NCBI RefSeq assembly: GCF_002868845.1 | Contig: NZ_PKUB01000018.1 | Span: 120,790 to 161,035 of the forward strand | Direction: 5' to 3' | Source: Desulfuromonas sp. | Lineage (GTDB): Bacteria; Desulfobacterota; Desulfuromonadia; Desulfuromonadales; BM501 | Length of the DNA stretch: 40,246 nucleotides | Program-made: the position numbers and the translations under genes | Notes under the pieces: model-generated | Told to the model about the DNA's origin: nothing | Database searches by the model: none | The model's input: the letters and a program-made list of their open reading frames with translations, nothing else | Part shown: positions 1 to 7,651 of the stretch, one piece after another | How positions within the stretch are numbered: position 1 is the first letter of the stretch | Layout of the letters: the number at the start of each line of letters is the position of its first letter

Positions 1-522
1 CGCCTGGTCGACACCGTCATTATGCGTTTCGTCGATATCATGCTCTGCTTTCCGACCTTCTTTCTGATCCTGGCGGTGATCGCTTTCCTGGAGCCCTCCA
101 TCTGGAACATCATGATCATTATCGGCCTGACGAGCTGGATGGGGGTGGCCAGGCTGGTCCGTGCCGAGTTTCTCTCCCTGCGCGAACGCGATTTCGTTCA
201 GGCGGCCCGGGCTCTCGGCGCCCGCGACTCCCGCGTTATTTTCAAACACATCCTGCCCAACGCCCTCTCTCCGGTGCTGGTCTCCGCGACACTGGGGGTG
301 GCCGGCGCCATCCTCACCGAAAGTGCATTGTCCTTCCTGGGGATCGGCGTTCAGCCGCCCACCCCGTCCTGGGGGAACATGCTTATTGCCGGCAAGCAGA
401 CCCTCGGCACAGCCTGGTGGCTTTCGGCGTTTCCCGGGCTGGCGATCCTGTTTACCGTGCTGGGTTATAACCTGTTGGGGGAGGGGATTCGGGACGCATT
501 CGATCCGAGGCTGAAGGAATAG
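1..522 (+). CDS. ABC transporter permease, DppC/OppC type (5'-truncated by window)
   Basis: This is the C-terminal part of an inner-membrane permease of the dipeptide/oligopeptide/nickel ABC importer family. The frame is open from base 1, so the start lies outside the window; the first in-frame ATG at 22 is internal. The EAA loop that docks the ATPase is visible as RDFVQAARALGARDSRVIF followed by HILPNA. Next come the family-typical segments ESALSFLGIG and PPTPSWGNML and a last membrane helix ending in GEGIRDAFDPRLKE, the usual DppC terminus. About 173 residues remain of a usual 280-300. Substrate cannot be told from this part. The next gene starts directly after its stop codon. Confidence 0.9.
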   Translation, partial: RLVDTVIMRFVDIMLCFPTFFLILAVIAFLEPSIWNIMIIIGLTSWMGVARLVRAEFLSLRERDFVQAARALGARDSRVIFKHILPNALSPVLVSATLGVAGAILTESALSFLGIGVQPPTPSWGNMLIAGKQTLGTAWWLSAFPGLAILFTVLGYNLLGEGIRDAFDPRLKE

Positions 523-1029
523 ATGAAGGTTGGACGAAACGATCCCTGCGCCTGCGGCAGCGGGCGCAAATTCAAAAAATGCTGCATGAATCTCACCGGC
601 AGTCCCGGCACCCGGTCGGACCTTGCCCCCTCGGAGCTTGTCCTTGCGAGGCGGGAGGCCTTCGACCGGGGGGACTTCGCCTATATCTACGACACCTATC
701 ATCCCGATTCGATGTTCCGTCAGCAGTTCCCCGACCGCCAGGAGTACCTGCGCTACGGGGCAAGCTCGCTGGCGGCCGACTACCGTATCCTTGAATGCCG
801 CATTCTCCGCGAGGAGATTGCCGAGGATGCGGCCCGGGTCCTTTTCCTTCTCGCATCCGAGTATGGCGGACAGAGGGTCGAAAGCCTGGAACTCTCCCGT
901 TTTCTTCGCACCGGCAAGGGGTGGCGCTATCATTCCAGCCAGAAGATGACCCGGGACGAGTATCCCGGCAAGATAGAGGACATCGGCTGGGACGACTTCG
1001 ACAGGGGCAAGGACAAGGTCTTTTTCTGA
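523..1029 (+). CDS. YchJ-like SEC-C motif protein
   Basis: This 168-residue protein opens with a SEC-C zinc-binding motif (residues 5-21, [18 protein letters not shown]), the metal-binding tail also found on SecA. The rest matches the NTF2-like middle domain of YchJ-family proteins in layout (an [20 protein letters not shown] segment, then a [15 protein letters not shown] strand region). The biochemical role of YchJ is not established. The ATG follows the permease stop with no gap (TAGATG) and its own stop overlaps the next start, so it is probably translated by coupling. Identification is by motif and length; function is unknown. Confidence 0.8.
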   Translation: MKVGRNDPCACGSGRKFKKCCMNLTGSPGTRSDLAPSELVLARREAFDRGDFAYIYDTYHPDSMFRQQFPDRQEYLRYGASSLAADYRILECRILREEIAEDAARVLFLLASEYGGQRVESLELSRFLRTGKGWRYHSSQKMTRDEYPGKIEDIGWDDFDRGKDKVFF

Positions 1030-1535
1030 TGCGGATCATCGATGAACAACTTCTGAAGGATCTGGCCGACCAGGCCCGCCGAACCCCCCGGAGACGGAAG
1101 AACCTCAACCTGCACACCAGCTACGGCGACCCCTGCCAGCGACTTCTGAACGCTCTGGAGCCCGACACCTATGTCCGGCCTCACCGACACCTGACTCCTC
1201 CCAAGCCCGAATCCTTCGTCGCACTGCGGGGGAGAATGGCACTTCTGATTTTCGATGAAGGCGGCGCCGTCGCGGACGTGGTCCTGTTCGGGGCCGGAGG
1301 CCCCGTCCTGGGTGCCGACATCCCTCCCGGGGTCTGGCACTCCATTGTCTGCCTTGAGAGGGGGTCGGTCTTTTTCGAGGCCAAGCCGGGGCCTTACGAA
1401 CCCCTGTCGGACAAGGATTTCGCTCCCTGGGCGCCGGAGGAGGGGAGGCCCGAATCCGGGGAATATCTTGCCTTCATGCGGCGGGCCGTCGACGAGATGC
1501 CCGGCCCGGGGAAAGCCCCGGATTCCTGCGCATGA
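1029..1535 (+). CDS. WbuC-family cupin-fold metalloprotein
   Basis: This 168-residue protein has the features of the WbuC cupin family. An N-terminal segment RRRKNLNLHTSYGDPCQRLL is followed by the metal-site strand YVRPHRHLTPPKPESF (His-x-His plus Glu), then the small-barrel strands and PPGVWHSIV, the second cupin His. WbuC members often occur in O-antigen clusters, but many are elsewhere and the reaction is unknown. I chose the ATG at 1029 because it overlaps the preceding TGA (TGATG) and fits the family N-terminus; the frame stays open further upstream but that part overlaps the YchJ-like gene. Confidence 0.8.
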   Translation: MRIIDEQLLKDLADQARRTPRRRKNLNLHTSYGDPCQRLLNALEPDTYVRPHRHLTPPKPESFVALRGRMALLIFDEGGAVADVVLFGAGGPVLGADIPPGVWHSIVCLERGSVFFEAKPGPYEPLSDKDFAPWAPEEGRPESGEYLAFMRRAVDEMPGPGKAPDSCA

Positions 1536-1556
1536 CACTTTACCAGAGGTGGGAGG

Positions 1557-2915
1557 ATGGCTGATCAACGCGCCGGCCGCGCCCATTGGGCGAGCCGCTT
1601 CGGATTCGTCCTGGCCGCGGCTGGGAGCGCCATCGGGCTCGGGAACATCTGGAAGTTCCCTTACATCACGGGGCAGAACGGGGGCGGAGCCTTCGTCCTC
1701 GTCTACCTCGGGTGCATCGTCGTCGTCGGTCTGCCCATCATGATGGCCGAGTTCCTCATCGGGCGGCACGGCCAGCGGGACGCCGTCGGCTCCTTTGTTG
1801 CCCTGGAAGGCAAAGGCAGCCCCTGGTGCCTGGTCGGCTGGGGGGGGGTGGCAGCCTCTTTCATCGTCCTCTCCTTCTATGCCGTGGTTGCCGGGTGGAG
1901 CTTCGACTACGTGGTCAAGTCGGCCATGGGGACCTTCCCTGGACGGAGCGCCGGGGAGATCAACGCCCTGTTCGGGGGGCTCGTCTCCTCGCCCCTGCAG
2001 GTTGTCTTCTGGCAGGGGTTCTTCGTTGCAGCGACCGTCTCCATCGTACTCGGCGGCATCCGCGGGGGGATCGAGCGCTGGAGCAAGGTCCTCATGCCGG
2101 TCCTCTTCATGCTCCTTGTGTTGCTCTTTGTTCGGGGCATGCTCTCCCCCGGCGCCGGCGCCGCCCTCGACTTCATGTTCCGGCCTGATTTCGGCCGGCT
2201 GACGCCGCAGGCTCTCCTCGACGCCCTCGGCCACGCGTTCTTCACCCTGTCCCTCGGTGCGGGAACCATGATCACCTACGGTTCCTACCTTCATCCCAAA
2301 TCCGATCTTTTTTCCCTCTCGGTTCGGATCACCGTTCTCGACACCCTGGTGGCCCTGCTGTCGGGCCTGGCCATCTTTTCCGTGGTCTTTGCCGCGGGCC
2401 TCGAACCGGCCGCCGGTCCGGGCCTGGTCTTCCAGACCATTCCCATCGTCTTCGCCTCGCTTCCCTTCGGCTCCCTGCTGGCCTTTGTATTTTTTGTTCT
2501 GCTGGCCTTCGCCGCCCTGTCCTCCTCCATCTCCATGCTCGAGGTCTCGGTGGCCTATCTCATCGACGAGAAGGGCTGGGGCCGAAAGAGGTCCACCTTC
2601 CTGATAGGCAGCCTGGCCTTTCTGGTCGGACTGCCCTCGGCCCTTTCCTTCAACGTCTGGGCGCAGGTCACCCCCCTGTTCGGCAAAACCTTTTTTGACC
2701 TGATGGATGTCCTTGTCTCCTCCTACATGTTCCCCTTGGGCGGACTGTTCGTCGCTCTTTACGCAGGCTGGTTCTGGAAGGGGGAGGGGGAGAAGGAAGA
2801 ACTGCTCGGCGGAAGGCACAGGGCTTGGCTTTTCCCCCTCTGGCACTTTCTTCTGCGGTATGTCGCCCCGTCTGCCGTTCTGTTGATCCTGCTTAATCAG
2901 ATCGGTGTGTTTTGA
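1557..2915 (+). CDS. Sodium-dependent transporter, NSS/SNF family
   Basis: This is a 452-residue polytopic membrane protein of the neurotransmitter:sodium symporter family, which couples Na+ entry to uptake of amino acids or related solutes. The signature of TM1 is clear: RFGFVLAAAGSAIGLGNIWK then FPYITGQNGGGAFVLVYL, with the unwound glycine segment that binds sodium and substrate. Later segments SLGAGTMITYGSYL (TM6 region) and FAALSSSISMLEV (TM8 region, sodium-site serines) also match. Length is typical of bacterial members, which often have 11-12 helices. The start ATG has an upstream GGTGGGAGG ribosome site. The substrate cannot be assigned. Confidence 0.92.
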   Translation: MADQRAGRAHWASRFGFVLAAAGSAIGLGNIWKFPYITGQNGGGAFVLVYLGCIVVVGLPIMMAEFLIGRHGQRDAVGSFVALEGKGSPWCLVGWGGVAASFIVLSFYAVVAGWSFDYVVKSAMGTFPGRSAGEINALFGGLVSSPLQVVFWQGFFVAATVSIVLGGIRGGIERWSKVLMPVLFMLLVLLFVRGMLSPGAGAALDFMFRPDFGRLTPQALLDALGHAFFTLSLGAGTMITYGSYLHPKSDLFSLSVRITVLDTLVALLSGLAIFSVVFAAGLEPAAGPGLVFQTIPIVFASLPFGSLLAFVFFVLLAFAALSSSISMLEVSVAYLIDEKGWGRKRSTFLIGSLAFLVGLPSALSFNVWAQVTPLFGKTFFDLMDVLVSSYMFPLGGLFVALYAGWFWKGEGEKEELLGGRHRAWLFPLWHFLLRYVAPSAVLLILLNQIGVF

Positions 2916-2984
2916 ATAGGCAGGAAATGATTCCCTCAATCATCTGCAGCGTCTCCCCCTCCCTTACCCGAAGCGCTATCGGCC

Positions 2985-3253
2985 ATGCCTGAATTGCCCG
3001 AGGTCGAGACGACCCCCCGGGGATCGCGTTGATGGCATGGCCCGGTCCATTCGCGGTGTGCTCGGTGGGCCGTTAACGCGGGGGAACCACCCTGCGGGCC
3101 TTTACCGATCAGGAAGGGAGGCCAGGCCACGGTGTCCCAGATCTAGAGGTTTACAGCAGGGAAGGGAAGGATTGTGCGCGATGCGAGGGGGTCGTCGTTC
3201 GAACTATGCTTGGGCAGCGCCCCACCTACTGGTACCGTAAAAGCCGGCGGTGA
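2985..3253 (+). pseudogene. mutM: Decayed mutM/fpg (formamidopyrimidine-DNA glycosylase) relic
   Basis: The ATG at 2985 starts MPELPEVETTPRG, the N-terminal signature of MutM with its catalytic Pro2 and Glu3; a frame break follows directly. From about 3027 one frame reads MARSIRGVLGGPL. From 3077 another reads RGGTTLRAFTDQEGRPG and then LEVYSREGKDCARCEG up to LGQRPTYW, ending at a TGA at 3251. Those are the conserved C-terminal helix and zinc finger of MutM in the right order. About 190 central residues are missing, at least two frame changes are needed, and the last two zinc cysteines are gone (WYRKSRR where a CxxC should be). The pieces are too well matched to be chance; the gene is dead. 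Confidence 0.85.
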
Positions 3254-3288
3254 GGGTTCTGCCCGGTCGATAAAAAAGGAGGTTTTCT

Positions 3289-3741
3289 ATGGAGGGGTAT
3301 CGTTTCACTCTGCCCTACATCGTACGGGTCGCCGACGTCAACTACGGCGGTCATGCCGCCAACTCGGCCGTTCTCAATTTTTTCCAGGACGCTCGCATCG
3401 CTTATCTGGCCCGAATCGGCCCCTATGACGAGTTGGATATCGGAGAGGGCTGCGGGATCATCCTTCCCGAGGCCCATGTGCGTTACCTTGCGGAGATGTT
3501 TCTTGGCGACCGCTTGGAGATCGGGGTCAAGGTTGAGGAAGTGCGCAACTCGTCCTTCGTCATGCGCTACAGGATCGAAAGGGATGGCGAGGTCAGCGGA
3601 GAGGGGACAACGTCACTGGTCTGCCTCGATTACCGGGCCCGGAAGGCGAGAAGGCTTCCCAAAACGTTCCGGAGCGCATTGCTGGATTTCGAGGGCAGTG
3701 AGGGAATGGTAAACGGGGCGGGCGGCCCGGACTCTTTTTGA
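3289..3741 (+). CDS. Acyl-CoA thioesterase, 4HBT hotdog family
   Basis: This 150-residue protein looks like a hotdog-fold thioesterase of the 4-hydroxybenzoyl-CoA thioesterase type. The N-terminal strand and helix carry RVADVNYGGHAANSAVLNFF, equivalent to the family DxxxxGHxxN active-site segment. It is followed by YLARIGP, a strand ending VRYLAEMFLGDRLEIGVKVE, and SFVMRYRIERDGE. It would hydrolyse a short- or medium-chain acyl-CoA in the cytoplasm; the acyl group is unknown. A very strong ribosome site (AAAAAAGGAGG) sits 7 bases before the ATG. It stands alone between the mutM relic and the chemoreceptor. Confidence 0.85.
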   Translation: MEGYRFTLPYIVRVADVNYGGHAANSAVLNFFQDARIAYLARIGPYDELDIGEGCGIILPEAHVRYLAEMFLGDRLEIGVKVEEVRNSSFVMRYRIERDGEVSGEGTTSLVCLDYRARKARRLPKTFRSALLDFEGSEGMVNGAGGPDSF

Positions 3742-3775
3742 CGGTTAGGTCGGTGTAATTAATGAGACTTTTGCC

Positions 3776-3805
3776 TTGACTAAACGGCATTGGGGTCGCT
3801 AGTGT
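3776..3805 (+). promoter_or_regulatory. Possible sigma-70 promoter of the chemoreceptor gene
   Basis: TTGACT at 3776-3781 is followed after 18 bases by TAGTGT at 3800-3805, about 90 bases upstream of the chemoreceptor ATG. The -35 box is good and the -10 box is poor, so this is a weak call made by eye. I saw no sigma-28 or sigma-54 pattern here. Confidence 0.3.
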
Positions 3806-3892
3806 AGGAAAGTTAAGAAAGGTGCAACCTGTCCGGGAACGGACTCCAGGGGGCTTGTTCCCCCCTGGCATGCTGAAGAGGGGCCAGGCAAA

Positions 3893-5899
3893 ATGAATAA
3901 CGAAGTTTCTTTTGGCGGCGTCGGTCGGAGTTGGCTCTACGCGCTGTTCGGCTTTTTCCTCGGGATCCTTGCTCCTTCCGGATGGATCGTGCTTCGGTTG
4001 ATCCTGTTCTGGCAGCCGGGGGAGACCCTGTGGAGCCAGATCTTCGGTGATGTGGTCCGTTCCAGCGAGAACATGCTCCTCTACGCCTACATGGGGGGCG
4101 GGACCGCCCTGGTCCTTTGCGTGGTCGGTTTTCTCATCGGCAAAGGGGCCGAGCAGATTCACCAGAGAGCCCGTAACCTCGACGAGCTGAATCAGGCCAT
4201 CGCCCAGCAGAAGGAAAGCTACGAAAGCCGGTTTATCGACCTCAACAACGGTATCAAGAACTTTCACGCCATCAACAATCACATCCAGAAATCGATCGAT
4301 TTCCGGGAGGTCCTGCGCCTTGCGGCGAACGGCTTGCACGAAATCCTCGGCTACGACCGGGTCAACATCCTCATGGTCAACCTGGAGCGCAACTGCCTCG
4401 AGTTCGTCGCCAGTCGCGGTTGCGGCAATGACGACGTCTCCGGGATCAGCATCCCTCTGGATGGCCGGGCCGGGGCTCTTTTCAAGGCGGTGAACGAGAA
4501 CCGTCTCCTTCTCGTAGAGGACATCGGGAGGATGCCCGAGGACTACCACCTCCAGCCTCCCTGTGACGATGTTCATCAACTGCGATCCAAGAGTTTCATC
4601 CTTTGCCCGATCGTCGTTCGGGACGAGGTCGTCGGGGTATTCGGCGTGGACAACAAGGTTAAGCGCAAGGAGCTTGACGACACCGATGTCGATACGGTCA
4701 AGCTTTTCGCCGACCAGGTCGCCTCGACCCTGACCAAGATCAACCTGCTGGAGGCGGTCGAGACTCTGACCAAGGAGTTGGAGCACACTTTCGAAGAACT
4801 TCTCAGAAACCGGGAAGAGCATTCCCGTTACGACCTTTCCCTTAAACAGGCCACTGCCTCCACCAGCGACGCCACCAACGACATCGCCAGTGCCGCCGAC
4901 GTGGTTCGGGAGGCGGTCGATGTCACCCGCTCTTCGGTCGGGGAGATTTCCGTCTCCATTGAGGAGGTCTCCCAGAACCTCAACCAGCTCAGCGGGTTCA
5001 TGGAGAACTCCATCTCGGCCATGACCGAGATTTCCAACACCATCAAGGAGGTCGAAGAGAACGGGATTCGTTCCCACGGCATGTCCGAAAAGGTCAAGCA
5101 ACAGGCCGAGGAGGGATCCCGGGCGGTCGGCGACGCCATGGCCGGGCTGCACGGCATTTCCGAGGCGGTCGACGGGGCGGTTGCCGCTATCGGGCGGCTT
5201 TCGGAGAAGGGCGAGGAGGTCGACAGCGTTACCTCGGTGATCAACGAGATCACCCAGAAGACCAACCTGCTTGCTCTCAACGCGGCGATCATCGCGGCTC
5301 AGGCCGGGGAACACGGCCGCTCCTTCGCGGTTGTGGCCGACGAGGTGCGCAGCCTGTCCCAGGAGGCGGCCAACTCCACCGGCGCCATCGCCCAGATCAT
5401 CCAGGAAATTCAGCAGTACACCCGGGAGACGGTCGAGCATATCGATCAGACCCGGCAACTTGTTCAGGGCGGACTCGTCCTCGGGCAGGGGATGGAGGCA
5501 AGCCTGCACCAGATTCTCGACAGTTCAGTGCTCGCCATGGAACGAACCCACGAGATCCGCAAGGCTACCCAGGAGGTGGCCCGCAGCGTGGAGTCGGTCA
5601 GCGAGTCGATCGAGAACCTCGGCGACATGTCCTCACAGGTCACGGTAGCGACCCGGGAGCAGGCCCAGGGGACGCGCAGTATCGTCCAGTCGGTCGAGGA
5701 GGTGAAAAACATGGCCGACGACATGGTCCATGCCACCGAAAAACAGCAGCGCAACACCCGGGAGATCGAACTCGCGGTCACCGCGGTCAGCGAAATGACC
5801 AGGAAGATCTTCAGCGAAATGGAAGAGCGGCAGAAGGGCAGCCGGGAGGTTCTGGAGAACCTTGAAAGGCTCAAGAAGGGCAGTTCCGGCGCGACCTGA
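3893..5899 (+). CDS. Methyl-accepting chemotaxis protein with cytoplasmic GAF domain
   Basis: This 668-residue chemoreceptor has two N-terminal membrane helices (about residues 13-40 and 58-83) separated by only some 20 residues, so there is no sizeable periplasmic sensor. A GAF domain follows at about 130-290 (LGYDRVNILMVNLERNCLEF, FADQVASTLTKINLLE), suggesting cytoplasmic sensing of a small molecule or redox cofactor. The long signalling coiled coil runs from about 310 to 660, with the hairpin tip near 455-490. The tip reads NAAIIAAQAGEHGRSFAVVA, differing from the usual NAA(I/V)EAARAGE at two positions known as trimer contacts in E. coli Tsr. There is no C-terminal NWETF-type tether. No che genes lie nearby. 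Confidence 0.92.
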   Translation: MNNEVSFGGVGRSWLYALFGFFLGILAPSGWIVLRLILFWQPGETLWSQIFGDVVRSSENMLLYAYMGGGTALVLCVVGFLIGKGAEQIHQRARNLDELNQAIAQQKESYESRFIDLNNGIKNFHAINNHIQKSIDFREVLRLAANGLHEILGYDRVNILMVNLERNCLEFVASRGCGNDDVSGISIPLDGRAGALFKAVNENRLLLVEDIGRMPEDYHLQPPCDDVHQLRSKSFILCPIVVRDEVVGVFGVDNKVKRKELDDTDVDTVKLFADQVASTLTKINLLEAVETLTKELEHTFEELLRNREEHSRYDLSLKQATASTSDATNDIASAADVVREAVDVTRSSVGEISVSIEEVSQNLNQLSGFMENSISAMTEISNTIKEVEENGIRSHGMSEKVKQQAEEGSRAVGDAMAGLHGISEAVDGAVAAIGRLSEKGEEVDSVTSVINEITQKTNLLALNAAIIAAQAGEHGRSFAVVADEVRSLSQEAANSTGAIAQIIQEIQQYTRETVEHIDQTRQLVQGGLVLGQGMEASLHQILDSSVLAMERTHEIRKATQEVARSVESVSESIENLGDMSSQVTVATREQAQGTRSIVQSVEEVKNMADDMVHATEKQQRNTREIELAVTAVSEMTRKIFSEMEERQKGSREVLENLERLKKGSSGAT

Positions 5900-5924
5900 G
5901 CTGCGACAGAAAACCGGAAACGAC

Positions 5925-5951
5925 AAGGAGGGGCTCGCCCCTCCTTTTTTT
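5925..5951 (+). terminator. Rho-independent terminator after the chemoreceptor
   Basis: AAGGAGGGG pairs with CCCCTCCTT across a CTCG loop and runs into seven T residues. It lies 25 bases after the chemoreceptor stop. The T run overlaps the stop codon of the convergent CDF gene. Confidence 0.85.
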
Positions 5952-6894
5952 ATGGCTCTTTGGGCCGGGGAGAGTGCAGATCGCGGGTCTTTTCCGCCGG
6001 GCATTTCTCGCGCCCCGGGCACTTTTCTTCGACGCACTGTTCGATGTGGATGGTGACGTCGGAGCCGCGGATTTCCTCCTGAATCCTTTTTTCAAGGTGG
6101 TCGGAGATGGCGTGGGCTTCCTCCACCGAGAGATGCTTGCAGACGGTCAGGTGGAAATCCATGATTTTCTGCGATCCCGCCCGGCGGGTGCGCAGGTTGT
6201 GGAAATCGAGCAGGTGCTCCCGGTGTTCCTTGATGAGCCGCGCGACCTCCTGGCGGATCTGTTCGGGCAACTCTTCGTCCAGAACGTCCCTGAGGCCGTG
6301 GCGCACGAGGCGCAAGGCCTCGTAGAGGATATAACCGGCCACCAGGAGGGAGAGGATCGGGTCGAGCCAGGGGGTCTTCAGCAGGGATATGAGCCCCAGG
6401 CCGACCAGCAGGGCCAGGTTGGTGTAGACGTCCATGGAGAAGTGGAGGGCGTCGGCCTGGAGGGCCGTCGAGTCCGTCTGGCGGGCCACCCGGCGCAGGT
6501 GGCGGGAAATGGCCCAGGAACCCGCGGCGCTCAGCGCAAGGACGGTTATGCCCCCCTCGAGGTGGACGAGGCTTGAGCCCTGCAGAAGGCGCCGGAGGGA
6601 CTCGAAGATGATCCACCCTCCGGAGAGGGCGATGAACAGCGATTGAACCAGGGTGGCGACCGTTTCGAACTTGCCGTGACCGAAGGGGTGGGATTCGTCA
6701 GGGGGCTGTTCGGCCTGGCGGATGGCCAGGTAATTGACCCCCGACATGAGGATGTCGAGAAGGGAGTCGATCGCCGAGGCGAGGACCGCCATCGATCCCG
6801 TGTGGAGGCCGGCGACCAACTTGAGGGCGGCGAGGCCGGTCGCGGTGACGATTGAGAAGCGTGCTGCCTTGATTTTGGGATTGGTTCGGGTCAT
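5950..6894 (-). CDS. Cation diffusion facilitator (CDF) metal exporter
   Basis: This 314-residue inner-membrane protein matches the CDF family that exports Zn2+, Fe2+ or similar ions in exchange for protons. TM2 carries the metal pair D43/D47 (ASAIDSLLDILMSG) and TM5 carries HxxxD in QADALHFSMDV, the DD-HD arrangement of E. coli FieF/YiiP. The family loop SHPFGHGKFE lies between TM2 and TM3, and a C-terminal cytoplasmic domain follows (ITVLALS through DVTIHIEQC). An unusual tail with three cysteines (CVEEKCPGREKCPAEK) follows the last domain. The gene converges on the chemoreceptor and ends inside its terminator. Metal choice cannot be decided by sequence alone. Confidence 0.9.
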   Translation of the reverse strand: MTRTNPKIKAARFSIVTATGLAALKLVAGLHTGSMAVLASAIDSLLDILMSGVNYLAIRQAEQPPDESHPFGHGKFETVATLVQSLFIALSGGWIIFESLRRLLQGSSLVHLEGGITVLALSAAGSWAISRHLRRVARQTDSTALQADALHFSMDVYTNLALLVGLGLISLLKTPWLDPILSLLVAGYILYEALRLVRHGLRDVLDEELPEQIRQEVARLIKEHREHLLDFHNLRTRRAGSQKIMDFHLTVCKHLSVEEAHAISDHLEKRIQEEIRGSDVTIHIEQCVEEKCPGREKCPAEKTRDLHSPRPKEP

Positions 6895-6921
6895 GGTCGT
6901 CCAGGGGGTGGGGCGGAGATG

Positions 6922-7434
6922 TCAGCCTTTGAGGGAACACTGCCGCTCCCATTCGGGGTATCCACCGTCGCCGATGTTCCAGAAATCCTCGATGCGCCCC
7001 CGGTAGTAGTCCAGGTCGGCGCAGTCCCGGCGGATCGCCTCGAGCAGTTCGGCGGGAACCCTGCCTGCCCGGTGGGCGAATTCGTAAAAGGCTTCGACCC
7101 CCTCGAGAATTCCTTTTAACTCCGCCATGTTCGGCTCCATGTTTTTGACAATATACCAGTTCCCTGCGAACTGGCGGACCCGGCCCGGTTTCAGGGCATA
7201 GATGTTCTCGCGGAGAGCTGGGACCACGAACTCCTTGAGGAAATAAGACGCTCCGTAGGCCAAGACGCTGGCTTCTTCGGGCTGGAGGCCTGATTGCTGA
7301 ACCTGATCGGCATAGAACAGGTTCAGCAATCGTTCGCATAAGCCGTCCACCCGGATCTCGTCCTGAAGGTCCCGAACCTCGAAACTCTCCTGCTCGAAGA
7401 GTTCCCGGTCACCATTCTGCGTGTCTTTGTTCAT
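6922..7434 (-). CDS. Hypothetical protein, unknown function
   Basis: This 170-residue soluble, acidic protein is not one I recognise. I chose the ATG at 7434 because a very strong AAAGGAGG site lies 8 bases upstream; the frame stays open further but has no such signal. The sequence is mostly helical in look, with one tryptophan-rich strand-like stretch (VRQFAGNWYIVKNMEPNM) and a C-terminal DYYRGRIEDFWNIGDGGYP segment. There is no signal peptide or membrane helix. It is 27 bases upstream of the CDF gene on the same strand and probably co-transcribed with it. It stands divergent to mutS. Confidence 0.75.
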   Translation of the reverse strand: MNKDTQNGDRELFEQESFEVRDLQDEIRVDGLCERLLNLFYADQVQQSGLQPEEASVLAYGASYFLKEFVVPALRENIYALKPGRVRQFAGNWYIVKNMEPNMAELKGILEGVEAFYEFAHRAGRVPAELLEAIRRDCADLDYYRGRIEDFWNIGDGGYPEWERQCSLKG

Positions 7435-7523
7435 TATAATACCTCCTTTGACTGGGGCTTTCTTAACATCCGGCGCACCACGGGTCAAGGCCCTTTGCGG
7501 GGCGACCGGGCCCGGACAGGGTA

Positions 7524-7552
7524 TTTACATCAACAGGGGGGTTTGATACGAT
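7524..7552 (+). promoter_or_regulatory. Probable sigma-70 promoter of mutS
   Basis: TTTACA at 7524-7529 and TACGAT at 7547-7552 are separated by exactly 17 bases, about 100 bases upstream of mutS. The leader contains a perfect 7-bp stem (CCGGCGC, loop CCTCA, GCGCCGG) at 7576-7594. The call is by eye. Confidence 0.4.
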
Positions 7553-7651
7553 GGCATCCTCTGTTCGGGGGAGGGCCGGCGCCCTCAGCGCCGGGTTGTT
7601 CCCCGTCCCTGTATACGGCTGTTTTTCAACTCCTCGAGGCCCGAAATCCCC

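Noticed and set aside
930-2939. Long minus-strand frame (669 codons) opposite the WbuC-like and transporter genes
   Set aside because: It is antisense to two well-identified genes, has low-complexity charged composition and no family motif. High GC content produces such shadows.
3593-5509. Long minus-strand frame opposite the chemoreceptor
   Set aside because: It is the mirror of the coiled-coil coding sequence, rich in Leu, Val and Asp without domain logic.
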